Source: a virus. Taken from it: a stretch of 64,000 bases of DNA. The stretch is from positions 1 through 64,000 of IMG/VR virus record IMGVR_UViG_3300030202_003496. One strand, written 5' to 3'. Below, piece by piece: positions 32,360 to 42,100 of the stretch. How positions within the stretch are numbered: position 1 is the stretch's first letter; each line of letters begins with the position of its first letter. The notes under the pieces were generated by a model. It searched no databases. It was given only the letters and a program-made list of their open reading frames with translations, and was not told the origin of the DNA. The position numbers were made by a program, and so were the translations under genes.

Positions 32360-34219
32360 ATGGAGATATCAAATCAAATATTATCAGAAATCACTGTTTA
32401 TATGAAGTACGCAAAATTCGTACCAGAATTGAATAGACGAGAGAGTTGGGAAGAGTTAGTGACAAGAAATAAAGAAATGCACCAAAAGAAATTTCCTATG
32501 TTGAAAGACGAAATAGAGGAAAAATATAAATTGGTATATGATAAAAAGGTATTACCTTCAATGCGTAGTTTACAATTTGGCGGTAAGCCGATTGAAATAT
32601 CTCCAAATAGAATTTATAATTGCGCTTATCTTCCTATTGATTCAGTCGATGCTTTTAGCGAAACAATGTTTTTATTACTAGGTGGTACTGGTGTAGGTTA
32701 TTCTGTACAAAGGCACCACGTAAATAAATTGCCAATGATTCAAAAACCATATCCAAAAAGAAAGCGTAGATTTTTAATTGGAGATAGTATAGAAGGTTGG
32801 GCTGATGCAATTAAAGTTCTTATGAAATCTTATATGAATGGTGGTGGAAGCAGAATCGAATTTGATTATTCAGATGTTAGGCCTAAAGGTGCTATGTTAG
32901 TAACGTCAGGTGGTAAAGCTCCAGGACCTCAACCATTAAAAGAATGTATATTAAAGGTTAAAGGTATATTGGACACCAAAGAAACTGGTGATAGACTAAC
33001 GACATTAGAAGCTCATGATATTGTTTGCCATATTGCAGATGCAGTTCTTGCTGGTGGTATTAGACGTGCAGCACTTATTAGTTTATTCAATGCTGATGAC
33101 GATGAGATGATTGCTTGTAAATCAGGTAACTGGTGGGAAACAAACCCACAACGTGGACGTGCTAATAATTCAGCTTGTTTAATGCGTCATAAAATTACTA
33201 AAGACTTTTTTATGGATTTATGGAAAAGAGTAGAATTGTCTGGTGCAGGTGAACCTGGTATATATCTAAACAATGATAAAGATTGGGGAACAAACCCTTG
33301 CTGCGAAATAGCTTTAAGACCAAATCAGTTCTGTAATCTTTGTGAAGTAAATGTAAGTAATATAGAAGACCAAAATGACTTAAATGAAAGGGTAAAGGCA
33401 GCTGCATTTATTGGTACACTACAGGCTGGATATACAGACTTCCATTATCTTAGAGATGTATGGAAAGAGACTACAGAAAAAGATGCATTGATTGGTGTTT
33501 CAATGACAGGTATAGGTTCAGGTGTGGTACTTGGATATGATATGAAAAAAGCTGCTAGTTTAGTTAAAAGAGAAAATACTCGAGTTGCTAAAATTATAGG
33601 AATCAATAAATCTGCAAGGACAACAACTGTAAAACCTGCAGGTACTACAAGTTTAGTTTTAGGTACAAGTTCAGGTATTCACGCGTGGCATAATGATTAT
33701 TATATTAGACGTATACGAGTTGGTAAAAACGAGTCAATATATAATTACCTAAAAATAAACCATCCAGATTTAGTTGAAGATGAATACTTCAGACCTCATG
33801 ATACAGCAGTTATTCAAGTACCTCAAAAGGCGCCTGAAGGTTCTATTTTAAGAACAGAATCTCCTTTTAATACATTGGAAAGAGTCAAAAAGGTTGCAAC
33901 TGAATGGGTAACTCCAGGTCACAGAGCAGGTTCTAATACTCACAATGTCTCTGCTACAATATCATTAAAGCAAGATGAGTGGGAATTGGCTGGTGAATGG
34001 ATGTGGACTAACAGAAATCATTATAATGGCTTGTCCGTATTACCTTATGATGGTGGTACATATACACAAGCACCATTTGAAGATATTACAAAAGAAAAAT
34101 ATGAAGAAATGATGAAGTCACTTGCTGAAGTTGACTTGTCCAATGTTGTTGAAATAGAAGACAACACAAATTTATCAGGTGAATTGGCTTGCGCAGGAGG
34201 CTCTTGTGAAATACAATAA
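32360..34219 (+). CDS. Class II (adenosylcobalamin-dependent) ribonucleoside-triphosphate reductase
   Basis: 619 residues, monomeric RTPR type. Visible blocks: LPSMRSLQFGG, IYNCAYLPI (N-terminal Cys), LLLGGTGVGYSVQ, NPCCEIALRPN (active-site region), TTTVKPAGTTSLVLG and a C-terminal redox pair CAGGSC. It makes dNTPs from NTPs using B12, so the host must make or import cobalamin. It precedes an operon of nucleotide enzymes. RBS AAAGGAAG. Confidence 0.88.
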   Translation: MEISNQILSEITVYMKYAKFVPELNRRESWEELVTRNKEMHQKKFPMLKDEIEEKYKLVYDKKVLPSMRSLQFGGKPIEISPNRIYNCAYLPIDSVDAFSETMFLLLGGTGVGYSVQRHHVNKLPMIQKPYPKRKRRFLIGDSIEGWADAIKVLMKSYMNGGGSRIEFDYSDVRPKGAMLVTSGGKAPGPQPLKECILKVKGILDTKETGDRLTTLEAHDIVCHIADAVLAGGIRRAALISLFNADDDEMIACKSGNWWETNPQRGRANNSACLMRHKITKDFFMDLWKRVELSGAGEPGIYLNNDKDWGTNPCCEIALRPNQFCNLCEVNVSNIEDQNDLNERVKAAAFIGTLQAGYTDFHYLRDVWKETTEKDALIGVSMTGIGSGVVLGYDMKKAASLVKRENTRVAKIIGINKSARTTTVKPAGTTSLVLGTSSGIHAWHNDYYIRRIRVGKNESIYNYLKINHPDLVEDEYFRPHDTAVIQVPQKAPEGSILRTESPFNTLERVKKVATEWVTPGHRAGSNTHNVSATISLKQDEWELAGEWMWTNRNHYNGLSVLPYDGGTYTQAPFEDITKEKYEEMMKSLAEVDLSNVVEIEDNTNLSGELACAGGSCEIQ

Positions 34220-34281
34220 CTGGATAGAGGAGTTATACTACAAAGAATTTTTGGTAAACAAAAATAACAAGGAGTACTCCG

Positions 34282-34473
34282 ATGGACGTATCCAAATTAA
34301 ACGAAAAAATTCAAAAGCTAAAGAAGGAAATAAAGGAAATTCAAAATAGCTGTATACATAAAGAACAAGAAATAAAATTTACAAAAGGTTATGTTATGAG
34401 ATGGGTTTGTAAAAAATGTAATTTACCTACAAGATGGCCGTCTGATAAAGAAATGAAAAATTGGTTGAAATAA
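34282..34473 (+). CDS. Small zinc-finger-like protein
   Basis: 63 residues: coiled-coil start (LNEKIQKLKKEIKEIQ), then CIH and CKKC, giving a C-x2-H plus C-x2-C set that could bind zinc. RBS AAGGAG. Function unknown; possibly a DNA-binding or redox accessory beside RNR. Confidence 0.6.
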   Translation: MDVSKLNEKIQKLKKEIKEIQNSCIHKEQEIKFTKGYVMRWVCKKCNLPTRWPSDKEMKNWLK

Positions 34474-34480
34474 ATTTTTA

Positions 34481-34506
34481 TATGTCAAAAAAATTTGTTA
34501 TATTAG
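34481..34506 (+). promoter_or_regulatory. Class A promoter for the nucleotide-metabolism operon
   Basis: TATGTCAAAAAAATTTG then TTATATTAG, leader ~17 nt with AAGAGG before ATG 34529. Confidence 0.55.
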
Positions 34507-34528
34507 TACTAAATAAAGAGGTTACAAA

Positions 34529-35470
34529 ATGAAAGCAGAAAATTATATTTTAGGTGCAGGACCTGCAGGTCTTATTGCAGCGTATTACTTTGATGATTTT
34601 AAGGTAATAGACAAAAAGCCTTTGGGCCAATTAAATCTACCTTTTATACCAGGACCAAGATTATTACAAGCAACAGAAAATATGAAAGAGTTTGTAAAAT
34701 CTATATGTCCGGACTTAGAATTAAAGGAAGAGATTGCAATAATAGGTTTTCATGAAGACGGAAATGTTACTGACACTCCTTCTAAAAACTTCAAAGCAAA
34801 TTATGCAATGAAAACTAGAGGTAAAAATAAATCTGAATCAAGTTTTATGTCAGAAGGTATGACAGAAATCAAGCATATAGAAATTGCAGACTATGGAGAA
34901 GATAGCTACAAATTTTTATTTGAAAGTTTATTAAAAATAATTAAAGACCGAGGTCAGTTAATAGAAACAAGCGTAGAAAATATCGATGTATTTGGAAGAA
35001 AAATGCATCTTGAAAACGGAGATGTGTTGGAGTATTGGAACTTGATATCTACACTTAATGTTAACCTGTTAAAAAAACTATGTCCTAATATGAAAGACAT
35101 GCCTCATGACCTGTCAACGTCACCTAAATGTTTTTACAAAACAGAATATAACGAAGATTTAGATTCTATGATGTCGACAAAAAAACATCCTTCTCTTTGG
35201 TTTGACTATGTATATTCTATAGGCACTGATTGGACACGTCAAACATTTTTTAGAGATTATATTGTATATGAATCAGTAAATCCTATAGAAGGTACTCATA
35301 TTCAAGGCAATAAAATACTTATGAAGTTTGAAAATCTTCCCATACAAATAAAAGAAAGTTTAAGATTTGAAACAATAGATGGAATCAAAATGCTAGGAAG
35401 ATTTGCAGAATGGGACCATCAAGTAAAAGCAAATGAAGTTTTAGATAAAGTGAAGTCATGGATAAATTAA
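34529..35470 (+). CDS. FAD-dependent oxidoreductase-like protein
   Basis: 313 residues. Rossmann start YILGAGPAGLIAAYYF (~6-21) and a C-terminal KMLGRFAEWDHQ block typical of the flavin amine oxidase / UDP-galactopyranose mutase-like group, where it closes the FAD site. Substrate unknown. It begins the operon with the dUTPase genes and overlaps the next gene by 13 bp, so a role in nucleotide or sugar metabolism is possible. Confidence 0.65.
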   Translation: MKAENYILGAGPAGLIAAYYFDDFKVIDKKPLGQLNLPFIPGPRLLQATENMKEFVKSICPDLELKEEIAIIGFHEDGNVTDTPSKNFKANYAMKTRGKNKSESSFMSEGMTEIKHIEIADYGEDSYKFLFESLLKIIKDRGQLIETSVENIDVFGRKMHLENGDVLEYWNLISTLNVNLLKKLCPNMKDMPHDLSTSPKCFYKTEYNEDLDSMMSTKKHPSLWFDYVYSIGTDWTRQTFFRDYIVYESVNPIEGTHIQGNKILMKFENLPIQIKESLRFETIDGIKMLGRFAEWDHQVKANEVLDKVKSWIN

Positions 35471-36417
35471 AAGAAATATTTGAAATACAAAAACAGTTTA
35501 CCGAAAAGTTTTTCGAAAAACAAGGTTTAACCGTAAATGAAGTCCTTAATAACAAGGAGCTTAAAGTAAAGTGGAACAAAGAGTACGTTCTGGCGCTGTC
35601 TAAAGAGGTGTATGAAGTATTAGATGAGATTGATTGGAAAATGCATACATCTAAAAATACTGAAGATATAAACGACAATGTATTAGAAGAATGCGTTGAT
35701 GTATTAAAATATCTATTTGGAATTGTACAGCTTAATGGATTTGACGTAAATGATTTATATGAAAAATTTGTAGATAAATCAAAAGTTGTAGAAGCTAAAT
35801 TTAATCAGGAAGAAGTAATGGCTAAAATTAAAGCTTCAGATAAGAAAATAGCTTTTATAGATATCGATGGTGTTCTTGCAGACTGGCCAGGTGGATTTTT
35901 GAAATGGGCAGGATATGATTCTCTTGCTCAATTCAAAAGTCAGGTTGATAAAAAGGAACAATACAGAATAAAATCTGAATATAGAACATGTGGCATAAAA
36001 GGCAAGCTTGATGTATTACACGGCGCAAGGACTTTTATGCAAGAGACTTGTAAAAATTATAATGTTGTATTACTTACAGCAAGGCCATATAAAAAATACT
36101 TTAGAATATATTCTGACACTCTAAGATGGTTAAAGGAAAATGACATTTGCTATGATGCAATTGTATTTGATGAAGAAAAAGAAAAATATATTATCAATAA
36201 TTTTGAACCTGAACAAGTTGCATTTTGTTTAGATGATGATATTGGTAATGCAAATAAATTACACGATAGTGGATTTAAGGTTTTCTTAAAAAAGAATCTA
36301 GGTTTATATACACATGAAATCTTGAATAAAAAATTAAATGAAGGCATACAAATAATTAACGGAAATATATTGGAGATAGTTTACAATGCAGATACGAATA
36401 AAGAAATTACACGATAA
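35458..36417 (+). CDS. Fusion of all-alpha dUTPase-like (MazG superfamily) domain and HAD 5'-nucleotidase
   Basis: 319 residues. Residues ~1-120 are helical with EVYEVLDEIDWK (E-x2-E type) and EECVDVLKYLFGI (E-x2-D), the metal-binding motifs of dimeric dUTPase/MazG proteins. Residues ~128-265 form a HAD domain: FIDIDGVLADWPG (DxD), VVLLTARPY (Thr motif) and FCLDDDIGNA (motif IV). Expected joint activity: dUTP or dCTP pyrophosphohydrolysis, then dNMP dephosphorylation. Overlaps genes on both sides. Confidence 0.75.
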   Translation: MDKLKEIFEIQKQFTEKFFEKQGLTVNEVLNNKELKVKWNKEYVLALSKEVYEVLDEIDWKMHTSKNTEDINDNVLEECVDVLKYLFGIVQLNGFDVNDLYEKFVDKSKVVEAKFNQEEVMAKIKASDKKIAFIDIDGVLADWPGGFLKWAGYDSLAQFKSQVDKKEQYRIKSEYRTCGIKGKLDVLHGARTFMQETCKNYNVVLLTARPYKKYFRIYSDTLRWLKENDICYDAIVFDEEKEKYIINNFEPEQVAFCLDDDIGNANKLHDSGFKVFLKKNLGLYTHEILNKKLNEGIQIINGNILEIVYNADTNKEITR

Positions 36418-36808
36418 AGCAGTAATACCATCATACGCTAAACAAGGCGATGCAGGTATGGATTTAACATGTGTAGGTTGGAAAACAACAGAAACTTATG
36501 TAGAATATGATACAGGATTGGCTATGGAAATACCTGAAGGTCATGTCGGATTTTTATTTCCGAGAAGCTCTGTATCTAAAACAAATTTGATGCTTGCAAA
36601 TTGTGTAGGCGTTGTTGACTCTGGATATAGAGGTCCAGTAAAACTTAGATTTAAGGAATTAAATGGTCCTATTGGTGGAAGATATAAAGAAGGTGATAGG
36701 GTAGGTCAGCTTATTATAATGCCTGTACCTAACTTTAATTGTGTAGAGGTAGAAGAATTAACAGAAACAAGTAGAGGAGAGGGAGGCTTTGGCTCAACAG
36801 GAAATTAA
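36386..36808 (+). CDS. dut: Trimeric dUTPase
   Basis: 140 residues, family-standard length. All five motifs: GDAGMDL (I), PRSSVSKT (II), GVVDSGYRGPVKL (III), YKEGDRVGQLIIMPV (IV) and RGEGGFGSTG (V). Converts dUTP to dUMP for thymidylate synthesis and keeps uracil out of DNA. Directly downstream of a second, unrelated dUTPase-like domain. Confidence 0.95.
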   Translation: MQIRIKKLHDKAVIPSYAKQGDAGMDLTCVGWKTTETYVEYDTGLAMEIPEGHVGFLFPRSSVSKTNLMLANCVGVVDSGYRGPVKLRFKELNGPIGGRYKEGDRVGQLIIMPVPNFNCVEVEELTETSRGEGGFGSTGN

Positions 36809-37181
36809 AATATCGTTTACAAATATAGTAAAATTAACACTTTGTTTTTATGAGAACCCTGCTGCAAAGCAAGAAATAACATTTTGGGAAGGTCTTGTAA
36901 AAGATAAAATAAAAACAAAATCTAAAGTCAATGATATATGGAGCTACCATCTTAATGACGAAGAGGGTGATGAAGTTGTCGTGTGTATTCCAATAGAATT
37001 GACAGAAGAATTTAGAGATATATCTAATGTATCTAGACTTGCTGACAGTGAATTTGACAGGCACCAAGTTACCGGCAAGTTAAAATATGAAAAGACACTA
37101 ATATTTGGTAGAGTAGAATCTGCACAACTACAATTTATTACAGTAATGATGAACCTAATGAGTAAAGGAAAATGGCGCTAG
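36789..37181 (+). CDS. Hypothetical protein with TTG start inside dut
   Basis: 130 residues from TTG 36789; upstream GGAGAGGGAGG within dut is a strong RBS, which favours this start. Mixed alpha/beta, with IWSYHLNDEEGDEVVVCIPI and a C-terminal amphipathic helix. Overlaps dut by 20 bp and the next gene by 10 bp. No family recognised. Confidence 0.6.
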   Translation: MAQQEIKISFTNIVKLTLCFYENPAAKQEITFWEGLVKDKIKTKSKVNDIWSYHLNDEEGDEVVVCIPIELTEEFRDISNVSRLADSEFDRHQVTGKLKYEKTLIFGRVESAQLQFITVMMNLMSKGKWR

Positions 37182-37600
37182 TAAGAATATTACATATTGA
37201 TGGTCCGGATAAGACAGGAAAAGATTCTATAAGAAGGCAAGTTGTTAAAAATGGAAAAGGTAATACATTGGTTTATATTAGGTCTTTTTTATCACAAATA
37301 GTATATTCAAGGTTATACAACAGAAAAATAAATGAAAAAGTATTTTTTATGTCATGGGCAGAGGCAATTGTTCGAGGTGAAGAATTTTATTTTATAGACT
37401 GTTCTTATGAATTGGTAAAAGAAAGATTTATAAAACACGATGAAAAAGATTTGGACATCAAAGATTGGAAAGAACATAGACGAGTTTTTTATGATGTACT
37501 TAAAGAAGCTGAAGAACAATATGATATAGAAGTGATTAGAGTAGATACTACAAAAGACACAATAAAACAATCAGCAAATAAAATACAAAGGGAATTATGA
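37172..37600 (+). CDS. P-loop nucleotide kinase (thymidylate/dNMP kinase-like)
   Basis: 142 residues, shorter than usual (~200). P-loop IDGPDKTGKDSIRRQ at ~9-23 matches the GxDGxGKST style of thymidylate kinases, and the phage deoxynucleoside-monophosphate kinase order follows (helix with YIRSFLSQIVYSRL; CSYELVKERF near 75). Likely phosphorylates dTMP or another dNMP. Part of the nucleotide operon. Confidence 0.65.
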   Translation: MALVRILHIDGPDKTGKDSIRRQVVKNGKGNTLVYIRSFLSQIVYSRLYNRKINEKVFFMSWAEAIVRGEEFYFIDCSYELVKERFIKHDEKDLDIKDWKEHRRVFYDVLKEAEEQYDIEVIRVDTTKDTIKQSANKIQREL

Positions 37601-38661
37601 GAAAATTATTTATCACAGGCGAAAGTGGTATGCTAGCCACTTCAATAATAAAGGCATTAGAACAATCAGGCCAAGATAGATTTGAGGTTATGGATAACTC
37701 AGACATTGCAGAATATACAAATGAATTTAGTTATCTTAATGGAAAACTTGTAAAGGCTAAGGAGGTAGATGTTACAGACAGAAAAGCTCTAAATAAAGTA
37801 CAAGACAAATTAACAAAAGATGATATTATTATACATACCGCTGCGTATGTAAATACAGATAAATGTGATGACTTTTCTTACGAGGCAGTTAACTCAAATA
37901 TTATTAGTACACAATACTTAATTGATGTAGCAAATGCAGTTGGATGTAAGATGATTTATTTTTCTACAACAGCTGTATTTGACCCTGATGAATATATGAA
38001 AGATAATGGTGTATTTGATGAAACTGCTTCAATAGACCCTAAAACACTTTATGGTCTTTCTAAATATTCTGGAGAACTAGCTACAAAGCAATCTATAGAT
38101 TTTGAAAAAATGATGGTAATCAAACCTGTATTTATTTACGGCGATGCGCCATTTGATAATTCTTCTATGATTAGAAAAATTACAGAAAAGGTATATTGTG
38201 ATATGAATAACATACCTTATACTCTTTCACCTCTCAATGAAGATGGAAAGCTTGATGTATTATTGAATCCTGGTATTGAAAAAGACTATATGAGATATGA
38301 ATATTTTGCAGATATGTTTTTAGAATTACTTCTTATGGATAATGGTTGGGGTTATGATTTTATTATAAGTAAAGATGCACCTATACCATTTGCAGAATAT
38401 CTATATCTTATAGAAGAAGTTACAGGATGCGATGACTTATCAAACCATATAAATTTAATACCTGAAGGTGATTATCTTGAAAGACACAATGGAATATCAA
38501 AGAATTTTTATAAATTATTCCAGCATTATCAATTACCTGTATCGGCGTATAATAATAAAGAAGGTATAGAAAAAACATATAAATCAATAGTTGAGCATTA
38601 TGAAGAAAATAGTAAAGAAAATAACGAGCCTGTTAGAAAAACAAGACTCTTCCACATATAG
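37597..38661 (+). CDS. NAD(P)-dependent sugar epimerase/reductase (RmlD-like SDR)
   Basis: 354 residues. N-terminal FITGESGMLATSII (GxxGxxG-like), IIHTAAYVNTDKCD, FSTTAVFDPDEY and YGLSKYSGE (YxxxK catalytic pair) define an extended SDR of dTDP-4-dehydrorhamnose reductase type. It is placed in the nucleotide operon rather than in the glycan island 10 kb downstream. Substrate unknown. Start overlaps the previous gene by 4 bp. Confidence 0.8.
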   Translation: MRKLFITGESGMLATSIIKALEQSGQDRFEVMDNSDIAEYTNEFSYLNGKLVKAKEVDVTDRKALNKVQDKLTKDDIIIHTAAYVNTDKCDDFSYEAVNSNIISTQYLIDVANAVGCKMIYFSTTAVFDPDEYMKDNGVFDETASIDPKTLYGLSKYSGELATKQSIDFEKMMVIKPVFIYGDAPFDNSSMIRKITEKVYCDMNNIPYTLSPLNEDGKLDVLLNPGIEKDYMRYEYFADMFLELLLMDNGWGYDFIISKDAPIPFAEYLYLIEEVTGCDDLSNHINLIPEGDYLERHNGISKNFYKLFQHYQLPVSAYNNKEGIEKTYKSIVEHYEENSKENNEPVRKTRLFHI

Positions 38662-39106
38662 GGAAATATATAATTTCAACTATGATATTGATGTTATACC
38701 TGAATATATGAACACACCAATACCTCCAGCACTTGAGGCAGATGAAACCGAAAGACAGGAGCTTATTGAAGGTATGGTTAAGCTGTGTGTTGAAAAAGGT
38801 ATTGAATCTAGGCAATGTGTACTTCATAAAAAATACCAAAATGACGATACACTTGCAGCATGTCTTTCTACAATACAGGCAATATCTAGAAACAATAAAA
38901 TAGATTTACATATATTTGTAAGAAGTCAAAATTTCGATAAGAATTTTTCTTATGACAATCAAACATATATGATGATTATGTGTGCATTACTAATGCAATT
39001 TCCTGAAAATGATTTTGGTAAAATATATGTTCATATCACATCACTACATAGATTTATGGAAAATGGCGAAAAACCTTTAACATATCTTGTTAATAACTTT
39101 TGCTAA
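38600..39106 (+). CDS. Thymidylate synthase-fold-like protein (tentative)
   Basis: 168 residues from ATG 38600, inside the end of the preceding gene; an in-frame TTG at 38591 is less likely. The stretch LHIFVRSQNFDKNFSYDNQT followed by KIYVHITSLHRF recalls the C-terminal RSxDxxxG...D and SxHxY parts of ThyA/dCMP hydroxymethylase proteins, but the catalytic Pro-Cys loop is not evident, so it may be inactive or something else. Confidence 0.4.
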   Translation: MKKIVKKITSLLEKQDSSTYREIYNFNYDIDVIPEYMNTPIPPALEADETERQELIEGMVKLCVEKGIESRQCVLHKKYQNDDTLAACLSTIQAISRNNKIDLHIFVRSQNFDKNFSYDNQTYMMIMCALLMQFPENDFGKIYVHITSLHRFMENGEKPLTYLVNNFC

Positions 39107-39117
39107 AAATCCTTTCA

Positions 39118-39144
39118 TATGTCGGAAAAATTGCCTATATTATA
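39118..39144 (+). promoter_or_regulatory. Class A promoter for the DNA polymerase gene
   Basis: TATGTCGGAAAAATTG then CCTATATTATAG; ATG 39168 follows with a short A-rich leader lacking a GGAG box. Confidence 0.6.
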
Positions 39145-39167
39145 GTATATAATAAAAAAGATAAAAT

Positions 39168-42100
39168 ATGTGTGTAAAGTGCGACTACAAATTAAAATAC
39201 AAACAAGGTAAGAAATTCACCAGTTATATTCCACTGCATGGACATTCCACTTATTCTCAAGGGGATGGTGTTACGAAGATAGAAGATATAATGACGCGTG
39301 CAAAAGAGGTTGGTGCTCCCGGTATATCATTAACCGAACATGGTAATATGTCGTCCTTCTATAAATTCTACAACCATGCAGTGGAGACTGGAATAAATCC
39401 TATTGTAGGTTGCGAATTATATACAAATGACCTGTACCATTCAGACAATGAAAAGTTCCTTGAATTAAAAAGAGGTACTGCAGATGTAATAGGTGATGCA
39501 GGTGAACATTTGGATAAAACAGATGCAGCAAATAATCACACACTAGTATATGCAAAAAATTATGAAGGTGTAAAAAATCTTCTTAATATATCTAATGAAG
39601 GTTTTGACAATTATTATAGAAAGCCTCTTTCAAGTATGGAAAGAGTATATAATGGACTTAATGAAAATAACATAATTACAACAGGCTGTTTACAGTCAAA
39701 GTGGAATCAACTTGTTTTGGCAGGTAAAGAGGTCGAGGCGTTAGAGTTAATTAAAAAATATCGAGATAAGTTTGGTGATGATTTTTATTTGGAGGTCCAG
39801 TTAAATAATTTAGACATTCAAATGACGTGTAATAATTTCTATAAAAAGGTTTATGAAAAAACAGGAATCAAACCTGTATTTGCACTTGACTATCACTATG
39901 CAAATAAAGATGATTGGTATATACAATATCTACTTTATGTAATACGTCAGCGTGAAACTGTTAAGTCATATACACCACAGGATTGGTTTTATACTGTACA
40001 TTCATTATACATAAAACAAATAGATGAGATTTATGCAGAGGCAGAAAAATATGGTATGGATAAAAAATTCCTTGAACTATCAATTGATTCTACTTTCGAA
40101 ATAAATGACAAGGTAAAGATAGAAATGCCTAAATATCCAGATAATTTTCCAAAGTATCATGAGGATAAGTCATTAAGCGAATCTGAATTCATGTCAAAGT
40201 TAAAAGTAAAATGGGTTGAAAAAATACAAAACGGTTTACTTCCTGACAACAACAAAGAATATACAGACAGACTTAAATATGAATTGGATATTATTAAATC
40301 AAAAGGTTTTATAGACTATTTCTTAATTTTAGATGACTTACTTAATAACTTTGTATATAAGGTAGGCGGTGCAACTGGTGCAGGTCGTGGTTCTGCTGGT
40401 GGCTCTCTTGTATTATTTGTATTAGATATTACAAAAATTGACCCAATAAGACATAATCTAATTTTTGAAAGATTCTTAAATCCTGCTCGTATCGACCCTG
40501 CCGACGTTGATTTAGATATAGATTCTGATACTCAAAAGAAATGTGAGGATTATCTAAAGGACAAGTTTGGTAAACAACGCGTCTGTCATATTGCAAACTT
40601 TGGTAAATTTGGTGCCAAAACTACAGTAAAGGATTTATGTAGAATACATGAACTAGACTTTGTATTATCAAATAAACTTACAGGATATTTTAGCGATGAC
40701 CCGAATTCACCTATAGATTTTGAAATGAAAAATGCATTTAATATTGCACAGAAAAAAGGCGAAAAGGATTTAATGCAGTTCATTAAGGACAACAAAGAAT
40801 TATTCTTAAAAATTGCACCTAAAATGGTAGGTATGGTTAGGCAAACAGGTAGGCATGCATCAGGTATTTTGGTAAGCAATAAAGACTTAAATTGTTCAGA
40901 AATACCTTTATTAAGACTTAAAGGTGAAACTGTTACAGGTGTACAAGAAGGTGGTGATGAACGTGAGGTTAGTGAACTTGGATATTGTAAGTTGGATATT
41001 CTTGGACTTAAGGCGGCGTCCGTTATTAACGATACTTTCAAACTCATTGAGAAAAAGCATGGTGAATCTGATTTAGAACAAAGAATTCTTAAATCTAATT
41101 TTGATGATAAAAAGGTATATGATGAATTTGAAACAGGTAACTGTAAGGATATCTTTCAATTCGGTTCGGACAATATGATAAATTTAATTAGAACAATTAA
41201 ACCTAAAAGTATTGTTGACTTATCTTCTATCAACGCAATGTTTAGGCCTGCTATAATCCAGGCAGGAGGAATTGACGAATATATTAAAAACCGCGAAAAT
41301 CCGGAAGAGGCAAAATTTTTGCTAGACCAAAAATCTCCAATGCTATGGGATATACTTGGTGAATCATTTGGCGTACCTATATTTCAAGAGCAGATTATGT
41401 TTATTCTACAAAAGATTGGCGGCTTTACACTTGCTGAAGCAGATGGTGGTAGGAAAATATTAAAGCTACTTCATAAAGGTAATCAAGACAAAAAGGATAA
41501 TTTTTATGACATGCTTGATAGATTCAAAAAAGGTGCCAAAGCAAATGGTATGAAGGATAGAGATATAGATGAACTGCTTGATGTACTAGGTAAATATTCA
41601 GAATATTCATTTAATAAATCTCACTCTTTGGCATATGCAATGAATGCTTATATATCAATGTGGCAAAAGGTACACTTTCCTTATGAATATTATACTGCTC
41701 TTCTTAACCACTCAACAAATGCAGAATTAAGCTGGTTTGTAAAACAAATTAAAAAGAAAGGTATAAAGTTTAATGAATTTGAAATAGGTCAGACTGGTAA
41801 TAGTTTTGAAATAGATTATGACAATAAATCAATAAAATTTGGTCTTAATCTTGTAAAAGGTATACCAGATAAAGATGCTGCAATTATAAATTCTGTAAAA
41901 CCTGGCGATGTAAATACATTAACAGAGCTTGTTGATTTTATTCTTGACAACAAAATTACAAAGCGTACATACGAACCTTTATGTAGGTTAGGATATTTCA
42001 AAGGAATCATGAAAAATTCAAGAGTTCTTGAGGATATAGTAAATGCATGTAGAAACAAAAAGAAATCTCAGACAATTCAAGGTATTATTGACCAGATAAT

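Noticed and set aside
34206-34350. Possible small GTG-started ORF between RNR and the zinc-finger-like gene
   Set aside because: It overlaps both neighbours, has no RBS, and the real RBS AAGGAG inside it serves ATG 34282.
40586-41047. Long antisense ORF within the PolIII alpha gene
   Set aside because: Shadow frame; the sense strand carries catalytic PolIII motifs throughout this stretch.
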